This document shows positions 11,575 through 22,711 of a DNA stretch of 64,000 nucleotides, one piece after another. Under the pieces are notes generated by a model. The model was given only the letters and a program-made list of their open reading frames with translations, was not told the origin of the DNA and searched no databases. A program made the position numbers and the translations under genes. The stretch comes from Hippophae tibetana (Eukaryota > Streptophyta > Magnoliopsida > Rosales > Elaeagnaceae). Location of the stretch: positions 44,430,501-44,494,500 of the forward strand of contig CM072802.1 in the NCBI GenBank assembly GCA_037013495.1, written 5' to 3'. How positions within the stretch are numbered: the first letter of the stretch is position 1; each line of letters starts with the position of its first letter.

Positions 11575-12122
11575 GTTTTTACTAGTAAGGTTATTTTTCA
11601 TAGTCATTGTAAATATTAGAATTAGCTAGTAAGGTTTTATTATGTTTTAGTGTGTAAAATCTCAAATGTAATTGCACTTTTAATTTTAATATAACACGAT
11701 TTTTAATATTGTAATTAATAATTTTATTGTAATTTATATTGACTTTTATTATTATAATTAATAATTGCATTTTTATTTTAATTTATGGCCATAGGATATT
11801 TCTATGACCATGGTCTTATAAAAACCGAGGCCAAAGACATATCCTATGGCCTCAATTTTTAAAAGACCGAGGCTATAGGCATACTATATGGTCTCGGTTA
11901 TTGAAAGACCAAGGTCATAGACATACCCTATGACCCCAATTTTTAAATAACAAAGATCATAGGGTACATTTATGATCTCGGTTTTGATAAAACCGAGGCC
12001 ATATGTAACAATCTATGGTCTCTCTAACTTAGATCTCAGTTTTATAACCGTGACCATAGATCTACGATCATGGTTAAAAACCGAGACCATCGAGACTATA
12101 TGTATGTATTGTAGTAGTGTGA

Positions 12123-13147
12123 GTGATTAGTATTGTCCAATCCATCTCTTTTAATCTTCATTTATACTCTTGTAATTGATTTATTTAAAGTAATGTAACT
12201 CGATATTGATGGAAAAATCTAATATAATGCAGTTTACTACAAGGCCTTGCATATTAAGGAATTAATTAATATGAAAAAATCAACTTCAAGGCCTAAACAA
12301 TTATTTTAATGTTAAATTTATGTTAATACAATATCTTGTACTTTATATGGTTGAGGTTGAAATTTAAAGGAGACATTTTAATAATAAAGTCTCAAATTAT
12401 ATTTAATAAAATATTATGTAAAAATTATAATTTTAACAGTGTTGAAAACTAAAGAACAACCCGATAAACTAAATTATGCTTGTGCTTTCAATATATTAAA
12501 AGACAAATTACATAAGAATGACTGATATAAACCACACGATGTTTAATATGGTGTAGAGTCTTATAGTTTTGGTTTTAAAGCTTCACATGATTTGGATATC
12601 ATTGATACTTGTTTTAGTAGATCAATTGTGTGTACCATAATAGTATGAATTAAAAATGATACGGAGAAAAAGACATTGTCTTAGCCCTAATGATTATATG
12701 TTATGAGCAAATCATCAATGCCATATATGTTCTGATGCCTATTAATGTAATAAATTTCACTAATAATAGGGTACCAACACACTTACCAGTTTTTACTCAA
12801 GTCTATTAAATATTTTTTTTACTACAATTTTACAAGTAATTAATAATAAATTTGGTTAAAAGATTATAACTGATCCAAATCAAAGTAAACTTCAATGTGT
12901 TGTTCTTACCACAAACCCTTGTAGTATATATAAAAAGTGGAAGAGGTTATATTAATTGCAAATTCACATGTTATAAATAAGATAAATTTGAGTCAAGATA
13001 AGTTGTGTGAAGTAAGATACAAATTATAAGTTTTAAATAATTACCCAATACACTAAAGAATTTAAATATTTGCAACTAAAATCCATTTTATTTATTATGC
13101 AAAGTGGTAAACAAGTTTATTACTATATTTTGCATATTATTTGTATT
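12123..13147. other. AT-rich spacer between CACTA elements 1 and 2
   Basis: No coding signal, RNA gene or clear repeat structure seen on either strand. Confidence 0.5.
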
Positions 13148-13819
13148 ATTCACTACTAAAATATATACATATAGTCTCGGAATTTAGCCAAAGTTATTGA
13201 AAAACCAAGGCTATAGGGTTTTGGCCTCAGTTTTTCTAAACCGAGGTCATAGACATACCCTATGACCTTGGTTTTTACAAAACCGAGGCCATAGACATAC
13301 TCTATAACCTCGGTTTTTACAAAACAGAGGCCATAGATATACTTTATCAATTTTTTTCTTTTTAATCCTATCAATTTTCTCTCTTTTACACTAAACACCA
13401 AAAATTTTATCAATTTTTTTTCTTTTCTGTTTTCCATCTTTTTTTTTCAATTTTTTTTTGATGATTTTTTTTGCGGTATATATATATATATATATCTCTG
13501 TTCCAACCTCGCGCCACAGCGTTCCAACATCTAGTCCACTCTCGCACCACGTTCCAACATCTGTTCCACTCTCACACCGCGTTCTAGCCTCTGTTCCCCT
13601 ATCATCATAGTAGTTCCTTGGCCACTACTTGAATCTTTCTGGTAACATGAACTCATATTTTCCTATATAAATGACTTTCAGTACCAAATATTGATCGATA
13701 TGTAGAGGATATTTCTAGATTCCTAAAGGCTTGCTTGCGTTGAGAAATTTGGATGTTGGATATTTCTTAGTTGGGATATGAAAATTTGTCAGGAAGGTCG
13801 CTTGGTATGGTTTGTGGAA

Positions 13820-13915
13820 CATGTCGGTCGCCTGGTGCTTGGCTTTGTGCTGGTGCTGGTTCGTTGGGGTGGTATGCTGGTGCGCGATGCTTGGCCTGGT
13901 GCTGGTGTTGTGCCT
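13820..13915. repeat. GC-rich low-complexity patch (CTGGTGCTGG units)
   Basis: Imperfect CTGGTGCTGG repeats, strikingly GC-rich against the AT-rich surroundings. A patch of roughly inverted composition (GGCACCAG units) lies at 14922-15030 in the same transposon. The open frames across both patches look compositional. Confidence 0.55.
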
Positions 13916-14285
13916 ATTTTAACCTAGCAAGCATTTTTGTTACATTAAACAGAGAGGACCGAAAATAGTATTTTTAGAAAATTTTATTGATATACTATTT
14001 ACCAATTAACTTGTAATGAGTAATTGTATATTTTAGTTGGCCACTATGCTATCTCACCATAGTTGTGCTTAATTATCTTCATTAATGAGAGAACCGCACA
14101 AGTTGTTGATGATAACAATTTATTTATGGTAATTTTTGCTTGAAGTTCCTTGTTAGATTATTTATATAGTTACACTGTAGATTTCTGTTGCTATATTATT
14201 TTCTGGTAAGTACCTATGTGCACTATGTTTTGAGCATATAGTATTTATTTTTATCTATTTTGTTACTGATTTATTTTCCTGGATC

Positions 14286-14582
14286 AGAATGTAGTGCATG
14301 GAGGTATCAAACTTGAAAATCTTTTGGTAACTTGAAATGACAATGTGAAGATTGCAGATTTCAGTGTGAGCTAGGTTTTTGAGGTAATCATATTCATCAA
14401 ACCTTTGCCACCATACAATAGAATTGTGTTGAGCTCCTTCCAGTGAATGTTTTCTACTAGGAAAATACATGTGTATTGTTGAGAAAGTTAATTTCCTAAC
14501 ATTTTTTAACATTGTCTTACATGAGGACGACGACACACTTAGGCGATCCCCAGAAACTCATGCATTCACTGAACGTTTGTGC
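14286..14582 (+). pseudogene. Captured fragment of a GRIK/SnAK-like (SnRK1-activating) protein kinase gene
   Basis: Two exon-like pieces. The first, about 14286-14383 (donor GGTAATC), reads NVVHGGIKLENLLVT, then after a stop NDNVKIADFSVS: the kinase catalytic loop and the DFx region. The second, about 14520-14582, reads EDDDTLRRSPETHAFT, the activation-loop segment. The order, the DFSVS in place of DFG, and the acidic DDD-LRRSP stretch point to the plant GRIK/SnAK (CaMKK-like) family that phosphorylates SnRK1. The catalytic Asp is lost (HGG where HGD/HRD is expected) and there are two in-frame stops in the first piece. It is a non-functional genomic fragment with its intron kept. Confidence 0.65.
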
Positions 14583-15149
14583 CTGAATACTATATAGGTT
14601 TTAATTTAGTTTGAACTTGAAAACTACCTTGAGTCCTACTGTTTAATACTTCCATTGTATATGTGGTGTTTCCCATATTTTCCTGGTAAGAAAAGTCAAT
14701 TGTTTCTATTGTTTCAGTTTTGTTAACTGAAATAATGGAAGTACCCATGTGACTATTTCCAGAGCCTTATATGCACCCTAACCAATAGATAAAAATAAAT
14801 ACCTATATGCACTGTGTTTTGAGCCTCAAAATAAATAAAAATAAATACTATGCTCAAACTATTTCTATTGTACACTGTATTTATGGTTCATTCTTATTAC
14901 TTGCTTGCATAGCCTTATAGGTACACCAGGCACTAGGGGCACCAGCGCAGCAGGCACCAGTGCAGCTGGCACTAGCACACCAGAGCAACATGTACCAGTG
15001 CACCAACGTAGCAGGCACCGCCCACCAGCTATATTTCTCTTCTTTTTCCCCCTCCTTCTAAAGTTTTGTATTTTACTATCTCTGTTTTGGGTTTCTTTCA
15101 TCCCTATTATTTAGTGTTTTTTATTTAATCTACTAAGATTTGTGAACAC

Positions 15150-15610
15150 ATGGGGAAAATGGAGATTTGGAATGTAAGGAGAATGGTAGAGTGGAGCCCA
15201 TGCAAATGGTGGATTATTGCCATGTCTGCCATATACCCAATGGATTTGGTTCAAGGGAGGCTAACCGTGTAGTTACTTTCTATCATTCTATCGTCCCCTC
15301 AATTTTTTGTTTTGAAGAGAGACTTAGACGAAAAAATTATACAGTTTGTATGTTGATCCAGTTTTTGAATATTTGTTCTATGCATCTATTTCAAGTGCCC
15401 TGCATTGTATTATTGCAGTTATATTAGTATTTTTTCATAGATATTTTCTATTAGATTTTAGTATGACAAAAATGGAATTGATTTCATTGTTGGCCTCAGT
15501 TATCTTTTAGCTCTATATTGTCCTTTTCATTATTTTTTTAAGTTCTAGATTATGTTGTTGCAGCTATTGACGGTCCTATAGAAGATCATCTGGAGATAAA
15601 TGAGGTCTTG
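15150..15610 (+). other. Exon-like pieces of unrecognised origin in CACTA element 2
   Basis: The plus-strand frame at 15167-15270 reads VEPMQMVDYCHVCHIPNGFG. A second piece at about 15562-15625, after a TTGTTGCAG acceptor and before GGTAAC, reads AIDGPIEDHLEINEVLNQIS. Both look like captured exons by codon feel and splice signals, but I cannot assign families. Confidence 0.3.
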
Positions 15611-15679
15611 AATCAAATTTCTGGTAACATAGTTAATTGATCAGCTTGATCTGTTTGGCTTAGTTTCTCCTCTACATTA

Positions 15680-15795
15680 TTGTGCGTTGTGCTGTGCTGT
15701 GATGTGCGTTGTGCTGTGCTATGTTGTGATGTGTTGTGTTGTGCTGTGTTGTGTTGCGCGTGTGTTGTGTGTTGTGTGTTGTGTGTTGCGCTGGT
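15680..15795. repeat. TG-rich microsatellite
   Basis: Irregular GTGTTGTGCTGTG-type repeat. The minus-strand frame across it (poly His/Thr/Gln) is an artefact. Confidence 0.8.
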
Positions 15796-16188
15796 AGGTT
15801 TGGCAAATATCATCTTTTTTTATTTATGTTTTAGTGTATAATAAACTCTCAAATGCAATTATACTTTTAATATAATATGATTTTTAATATTGTAATTAAT
15901 AAATTTATTATAATTTATATTGATTTTTAATATTGTAATTACTAATTGTATTTTTTTTAATTTATGTATACCCTATGGCCTCAGTTATTAGAAAAATCGA
16001 GATCATAGGGTGTACTTATGGCTTCGGTTATTAGAAAACCGAGGCCATAGGGTGTATCTATGGCCTCGGTTATATGGTCGTTACCTATGATCTCTCTCTC
16101 ACTTAGACCTCGATTCTTATAACTGTGGTCATAGACCTACGACCGCGGTTAAAAACTGAAGTCATATGTACTTTTTGTAGTAGTGATT

Positions 16189-18492
16189 TCACGCTTAGTC
16201 TAACTTATATTATTGTTAAAAATGATATTATTATACAAATTCGAAAATGAACTTAGCATCCATATAACTCAAATAGAGATCTTTTAGTTACTACAAGCCA
16301 TTATAGTTACTACATGACCCTTTAATAAAGTATAGTATTTATCTCAATGTTAAAACATTAATAAATGATATTATTATCTATAGCCATGTTTTTAAATTTT
16401 GTATTGGATTGCACTTAAAATGGATTAGAATTTATTGTTAAATATTTATTAATCACAATATGAAGGAAGCATACTACACCATAAGTAACTCAATCATAAA
16501 ATTTGTTGACATCTTGTATTCTTGTAGTAAACAACAACTCTTGGTAATTCTTGATCACGACAACAAGTACAATGTTACATATTATGGAAAATACAAATTG
16601 TATTCTTTTTAAATACTTATAATTATATACAAGGAGATTTATCAAGAAAAGTTATAAAAATGAACATTTTAATTTAGCTATAAATTTCATAAAGCATATG
16701 TTAAGTGATCACCTCTATCACATAAAAAAATTAAAATGATCCAACAAACAATAGTGAAATATCTTTCACTTTAGCATGATAGTAAAAGGAGATACATTGA
16801 CTAATCTTCTTCCTTCAAGTAAAACGATTTCATGATATATAGAATCTAGTGAAAACATGGCTTTGAAATACTCAATAAAGCAAGTTTTGCAACTAATTAT
16901 CTCCAATCATCTAATTAAATATGGTGATTTAAATGATATAATTTTATACCTTCATTAATTTAGATCCAACTTTAAATCTCATCTTTATAATTTTCACTTA
17001 TTTAATAAAAAAGTGACTCTAATAAAAAAAAATTAAAAGAATAGCGTGGTAAAAAGCTTTAAGCTTCAAATGATTCTAAAAAAGACTTCAAAAATTATAA
17101 AACAGTCTCATATATTGAATTAATACGTAAACTCCACAAACATGCATAAAAAAAGACATTTGTATATGAAACTTAAGAAATACATGAACCTTTAACGGAA
17201 TTGCAATTAGTCGTCAAAAATCGGATTATCGTATTTGAATTCTTTAAAATGAGCACGAGTTTAACAAGTTAAAGGATTAAAATCGTTCTTTTGAATTCTC
17301 GTTTTTCTTGTTTTTAAATACGATCTGTCAATTTAAGTGCAACTTTTATTGTTTCTTCAGAATATATGGAGTTGGAATATTCTTTTGGGTTGTTGTTTTT
17401 CTCGTTTTTAACATAGATGTGTCAATAAAGGCTCAATTTTTATTGTTTTCTCAAGTTTGATTTAACTTGTTTTCTAAGTATTGTTTATATACAAAGCTCA
17501 AACTTTAAACTTTATTTCCTATGTTTTTGTTTTCATCTTTTTATGTTTTCAGTATATTTACTATAAACACACGTCTTTGTTCTTGTTTAGGTGATGATTG
17601 ATATCAATAAATAATAATTAATGAGAAAAAATAAAAGGATAATCCGACTCTTGAATCACAAAAGACCATAATCACTCGATATCTACTCTTAGATTTCTTA
17701 GAGAAATCAAAAGTACTTTATGATTCATCAAAATATTCCTCTCATCTGAGGAAGAGATAGAAGTAGAAATAACTGAAAGCAACGAAAAGGCAAGTCCACG
17801 TGATGATGATGATTCTGTCTTGTTTTTGGGTTATTCTTCTTTTTACTAATCTCTTATTTTAATAGATTTTATGAATTAAAATAATCTATAATAATGTATA
17901 CTTTACAACAAGCACTGTCCTCATCAAGATGATGAAGTTCATGTAATACAAATTTTAAGATTCATTTTCACGTAGCTTAAGTCCTTTATATTTTTAATTT
18001 ATGATGAATTTTATTTTTGTGAAACGATAATACACTTACGCTGGAGGAGTATAACATGGGTATACATTTGATATTGCATATTTATTTTGATAATTAATAT
18101 TATATATTTTTGTAATTTATTTTAATATATAAGTGGTTTATTTTGTTAATTAATATTGTATATTTATATTATCTATATTATAACCTAATAGCAATCATAC
18201 ATATGTTATGTTGTGTGTTAATATGTTGGGATAATATATGTAAAATTAAAAATAGCAACAATATTTTGTTGGTTAAAAGTTATATATCTCAGTTTTTTAT
18301 AATAATAAAAAAAGACTAGATAAGTTTTAGAAAAAACTGATTAGGTATGTAAAGTTTTTAGTGTTAGTTTTTTTACTATTTACAAAAAATGAATAAGATA
18401 TGGATTGTTTTCTGGTTAGTTTTTACTTAAAAACATCTATATACCACGGCGGTTAAAGAATACCAACGTATATAGAATAAAAGATTATATAT
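16189..18492. other. AT-rich spacer before CACTA element 3
   Basis: Long AT-rich stretch with no recognisable gene, RNA or repeat structure on either strand. Confidence 0.5.
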
Positions 18493-18789
18493 GATCACTA
18501 CTATGGTACATTAAATTCGATTAAAAATCGATTTTAATTAAAATTTAAGTTCGATTTAAAGTGTTAACCGACTTTACGTTTAAATTCGGTTTAATGCGTG
18601 GACAGACTTTAAAATATATATTGATTTTTTATATATATTTGTACTCATTTTTTACTCTAATAATAACTTGTATTTGATCACATAATGTATATACAATACA
18701 TATAATTATAGTTAACTTAAATTACAAATAAAATGATGTCGTCAAAGTCTCATGGATTTTGTGATATTCTCACTTTATTTTAAGAAAAA

Positions 18790-20060
18790 CAAGCTTGGTT
18801 GGCTTAGAATCACCAGCATAGTGACAAGGAAACTGGGCAAAAAACAGATGGTCTATATAATAATTCATTCCCCTGCATACATGAGCACATAAACATCCAT
18901 CAAACAAGCAGTCTAAACTTCAGAGACATATGAATGGAGAAATTAAAGCATTATAAATATTACTTTGGTGTTGTCCTATGTTATTCAAGATTATATTCTT
19001 CTTCTGATGTTATAATTTGAACAAAGTGTTTTGTCCATTCTTCTTGTAAATCATCAAAAATATGCATACCATAGCCCCATTTGTTCCAACCAAAGAAATA
19101 TACGTAATTGAATTCAAAATAAGAATGTAATATCATGAATTCAAAATAAGAATATAATATCATGAATTCACAAAAAATAACTTATATATGTTAAAAGATT
19201 AGTAAAAGAGATTACCACATCGACATCTGAGTAATATAATAATAACCTTATCCCTTAGAAATCATATTAGCACTTTATTGATCTTTTTGTTTATAAATAT
19301 GAAGCTATCTGGAATCAAGTTGGTATTTTTAATGGTATAATAAACTCTAATATGAAGTCAAGTGTAACAAATCAGAGTTAGACTTGACTTCATATTTAGA
19401 GCTCATTATAGCATTAAAAATACCAACTTGATTTCAGATAGCTTCATGTTTATAGACAAAAGATTAATAAAGTGCTAATATGATTTCGAAGGGATAATGT
19501 TATTATTATATCACTCAAGTGTCGATGTGGTAATCTCTTCTAATAATTTTTTAACATATATAAGTTATTTTTTGTGAATTCGTGATATTACACTAGAATA
19601 ATGATTCTTTGGTGGTTTTTCTATACTTGGCTGGCCAGTGACTACCATGATGTTGTCATAAGGAAAGTAGGCAGGATAGATGAGATGAATTTTGGGCAAA
19701 AAACAAGTCTATAAAACAATGCATTCCCCTAAATACATGAGCATATAAACATCCATCAAACAAAAAATCCATCAAACAAGGGACTTCAGACATAGGAATA
19801 GAGAAATTAAAGCATTATAAAAATTACCATTATGTTGTCATATGCTATTCAAGATCATAAAAATCTTCTCTTGATTCTTCTTATGATGATATAATTTGAA
19901 TAATGTGTTTTGCCCATTCCTCTCATAAATCATCAAAACTTTATGGGTCATAGCGCGTCTTGTTCCAACCAAAGAACTACATGTATATAAAATCAAAATA
20001 AGAATGTAATTTCATGAATTCACAAAAAATAACTCATATATGTTAAATAATAATATTGGA
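18790..20060. repeat. Internal segment duplication in CACTA element 3
   Basis: The segment at about 18800-19195 recurs at about 19610-20045. Shared landmarks include ACATGAGCA.ATAAACATCC, GAGAAATTAAAGCATTATAA, and a minus-strand coding piece that reads FGWNK in both copies. The hairpin at 19155-19590 sits between and overlaps the junction. Confidence 0.7.
19155..19590. repeat. 436-bp inverted repeat (hairpin)
   Basis: Arms of about 205 bases, roughly 19155-19362 and 19383-19590, are near-identical inverted copies around a short centre near 19372. For example ACCACATCGACATCTGAGT pairs with ACTCAAGTGTCGATGTGGT, and the outer ends TAATATCATGAATTCAC and GTGAATTCGTGATATTA pair. The outer part of the left arm is also part of the duplicated segment of the element. 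A transcript through it would fold into a long double-stranded RNA. Confidence 0.85.
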
Positions 20061-20660
20061 TAAAAGATATTCCCACATCTTCAATTAGAATTTTGATATT
20101 TGTGATGATTTCGCTCATAAACTTCATGACATAATAACCACGCATGACTCCATTATTCTGTTGTGGAACATACAAAAAATAAGTGTACATGATTTTTCAT
20201 ATTCGAACATCTTTATTATTCAATAGTAAAATTAATAAAAATATTAATATTCGCTTGTACATACCATAACTTTATGCCATATAACTTTATGAGATATTTT
20301 AAGGGCAATGCCCCTAAACTTGTTCCACAGCTTCCATGCCTTAACAAAGTTTAAAATAGTTAGTTTTTTATTAAATATTACAAAGAACAATATAAGAAAA
20401 ATAACTAGTTATATAACTCTTACATTTTAACAACTACTTTTGTATCTTTACTCAATTCTATTGAACAAATCAAGGATTACCAACATCCAATGATCTTGGC
20501 CTTCTTCAAACCTTAGTGGCCAAGGGATTATCAACTTTTGCTTTTTGTTAAGCATTAATGCCCTATCACATAATTGTTTGGCTCTGATGCTAACATCCTT
20601 CTCTTGACATTGATTGACATGTGAAGAATCATAGAATATTGCTAAATGTGATAAGTGATT
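20060..20660 (-). pseudogene. Ulp1-like (C48) cysteine peptidase relic of CACTA element 3
   Basis: On the minus strand, 20640-20445 reads LCDRALMLNKKQKLIIPWPL and then DHWMLVILDL, the HW segment holding the catalytic His of Ulp1-type SUMO peptidases. At about 20190-20070 the frame reads PQQNNGVMRGYYVMKFM. In the family this position is a Q...DCG motif; here Asp and the catalytic Cys are replaced by Met and Arg. Exon-like segments are separated by AT-rich intron-like DNA. Ulp1-like domains are common passengers of plant CACTA and Mutator elements. The copy must be inactive. Confidence 0.65.
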
Positions 20661-20860
20661 ATGTTAAAGTTGATAATAACATGCCCTATATAAAAGAAAT
20701 ATAAATAAGTAGTTAGATAATATAAATATAACTATATATGTTCTATATAAATGAAAGAAATTTACTGATTGAGGACTCACCTTGTCCTCACTTGAATTAT
20801 ACTTAAATCGATCATTTGATATTCAAATAGTTGCAATATGCACTCGATCGATATATAAGT

Positions 20861-22126
20861 TTAACCGATGTTTACACCAGAAATTTCTATAGGAATTGGC
20901 ATAGTCCATCCATCATTTATACTAGATGCCCTCACAATAATAGTAATCAAAGAGCCAAGATTTCTGTTGAATTTTAAAGCATAAGCATAACTATACTTTT
21001 TCCAAGGCTTCTTCTTGAATGACTTAGTGTGCGATGATTGGCCACTAGACATAGATTTACCACAAGACACTTGCTTTGTATCTCTTAAATGTGTCGCATT
21101 TAAGAGTTCTGCTATAATAGACTAAAGAAGAAGTATTATGTATGTTAGTAACAATAAAAGATATAATAAAATAATAGCAGTAAAAAAGTGTTATCTTTTA
21201 AGTAAGAAAATAGTACCATGTCAAAATTTAGAACAACTTGAATCGACGGCCAAGCCACATACTATCCAACCGCCTCTTGGACTGTGGTAGCATCAGAAGG
21301 CATAGGTAGTGGAAATCATGGAGCAATGATTGATCAGTTACTATTCTCCAATGATTTGACATATATTGATTATGAATCATCCGATCATTGCTCAATTGTT
21401 GTACCATTCCAATAGCAAGAAAGTCTGTTGATGAAGGATGTTTCAATAAACATTTCATATTCTGTAAAAAATTTAAATGTTATATATAATAAATAAAATA
21501 TATAATAAAAAATAAAAATATTAGATTATTTACACCAGAAATTAAAATTTTACCACATATGATTCATCAAATAGAGGAGGACTCCCATGTGGGGTAGCTA
21601 TTAGATGTACATTCTCACCAAAACGTTCATTGATGTGATTGAAAGTAAGAATGCACAGATTGTATTGGAGAAAATGAACCACTACTTGATTACATCTGTA
21701 TTCTTGGCATAAAGGGAGGACCAATAGGATGACTATATCCCATACTGGATATAAGTTGAGCACCATGAGATTGTATAGGTGGCATGCCTGGCATGGATGG
21801 TGCCATGCCTGGCATGGATGGTTGCATTCCTGGCCAATATGGCATGCCCTGATTGTAGTATGATGTCATGCCTGACATGTGTTGTGCTTGATATTCTTTT
21901 AAAGTGGCAATCTCACTTAACATTAAGGCCTTAAAAGAGTTGAATTCTTCTTCAATTTTACTATACTTCTCCTTACTAACCATTTGAGGCTTTTGTTTTG
22001 GAATGTTAAAATACTCCATATAACCATCATATTGGCTACCTCCCCTAACATGACCAGAATACTCGCACCTTGGATATTTGTTCTTGAACAACTCTCTACA
22101 AATAATAAAGCAAACAAATATATCAT
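20861..22126 (-). pseudogene. CACTA transposase-associated protein remnants
   Basis: Minus-strand pieces with stops and introns between them. The stretch 22126-21690 has a segment rich in Gly/Met/Pro with repeated SMPGM units (the repeat is visible as GGCATGCCTGGCATGGATGG at 21780-21830), preceded by a Lys/Glu-rich, possibly coiled segment. The pieces at 21590-21540, 21458-21228 and 21070-20861 show plant-transposon style (En/Spm, Ptta family) but no catalytic motif I can name. They lie directly upstream, in reading order, of the Ulp1-like relic, which suggests one former gene. Assignment to the En/Spm group rests mainly on location inside a CACTA element. Confidence 0.5.
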
Positions 22127-22344
22127 ATATTATTACATCAATTATTAAAAATCATATAGACTTTGTGTCAACCGAAATTACTATCCACATATGTATGTAG
22201 CGTTGGTTTACACATAGAACCAACACTGCATCCTATGTGTAGCGTCGATTTTTCATCAAATTGACTTTAAATTGATTATATATCGATTTTATCCAAAATC
22301 GACTTTACATATCAACTTAAATGCCACATTTTGTAGTAGTGTAT

Positions 22345-22706
22345 AATGGGTATTTATATATAATAATAAAAAGAAAAAAAAGTAACATGTTTAATAAGTA
22401 AAAAAAACAAAATTAAAATGCACAATTTAAAATAAAAAATACATATATTTATATTAGAAAGACTAAAATAATCTTAAATCTAATTGATTTAAGGGTAGAA
22501 TTTAAGGTTTAGGATTTAGGGTTTAGCGATTAATAAAGATATATTATTAGTAAGTCAATGTATCTTTTTCTTGTTTAAAAAGTACCTTTTAATTATTGAC
22601 CTTATTTTGTTCATTTTACTCTTCATTATAAATAACACATATATCAGTCATGAACTTCTAAAATAAACTTAAATCTAATCGATTTAGGGTTTAAGATTTA
22701 AAGTTT
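22345..22706. repeat. TTTAGGG-like degenerate repeat block (left of Athila element)
   Basis: It contains GGTTTAGGATTTAGGGTTTA (about 22508-22527) and related units at 22680-22700. The sequence 22530-22640 is a same-orientation relative of 38190-38310, and the family recurs inverted at 41560-41710. The Athila element inserted at the edge of this block. Confidence 0.6.
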
Positions 22707-22711
22707 GGGGT

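Larger units (their letters stand above)
8275..12119. mobile_element. Non-autonomous CACTA transposon carrying host gene fragments (element 1)
   Basis: The left end (8275) reads TACTATTACAATACATACAT and the right end (12119) is its inverted counterpart, TTGTAGTAGTG preceded by ATATGTATGTA. The left terminus has two C-to-T changes from the CACTACTACAA consensus. Flanking 3-bp duplications are identical: TGA at 8272-8274 and TGA at 12120-12122. Subterminal regions carry many inverted copies of a motif like CCGAGGCCATAG (8311-8345, 11785-12095), the expected transposase-binding repeats. No transposase is encoded. The interior holds intron-containing fragments of unrelated host genes on the plus strand. 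Such capture is known for CACTA and Mutator elements. Its movement would depend on a transposase from a related element. Confidence 0.88.
13151..16185. mobile_element. Non-autonomous CACTA transposon carrying a kinase gene fragment (element 2)
   Basis: It starts CACTACTAAAATATATACAT at 13151 and ends with the inverted TTTTTGTAGTAGTG at 16185. The 3-bp target duplication is ATT at 13148-13150 and 16186-16188. Subterminal inverted copies of a CCGAGGCCATAG-like motif lie at 13173-13335 and 15967-16165. The first ~280 and last ~350 bases are clearly related to element 1 (for example the shared ATTTTCTCTCTTTTACAC, and the AT-rich block 15826-15965 versus 11640-11790), but the interiors differ. No transposase is encoded. 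The interior holds a broken kinase fragment, GC-rich low-complexity patches and other exon-like pieces. Confidence 0.88.
18496..22341 (-). mobile_element. CACTA transposon with decayed coding region (element 3)
   Basis: It begins CACTACTATGG at 18496 and ends TTTTGTAGTAGTG at 22341. Subterminal copies of a TCGATTTTA/AAATCGACTT-like motif occur at both ends (18517-18610 and 22240-22320). Flanking triplets are GAT (18493-18495) and TAT (22342-22344), so the target duplication is imperfect. It carries minus-strand remnants of transposase-associated and Ulp1-like proteins, so it descends from an autonomous element. Its termini share only the CACTACTA core with elements 1 and 2, so it is a different family. 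A large hairpin and an internal segment duplication make its left half unusual. Confidence 0.72.

Noticed and set aside
15680-15800. CRISPR-like repeat arrays anywhere in the window
   Set aside because: The only short regular repeats are microsatellites and degenerate satellites; a plant nuclear context makes CRISPR implausible.
15613-15813. His/Thr/Gln-rich minus-strand frame
   Set aside because: Translation of a TG microsatellite.
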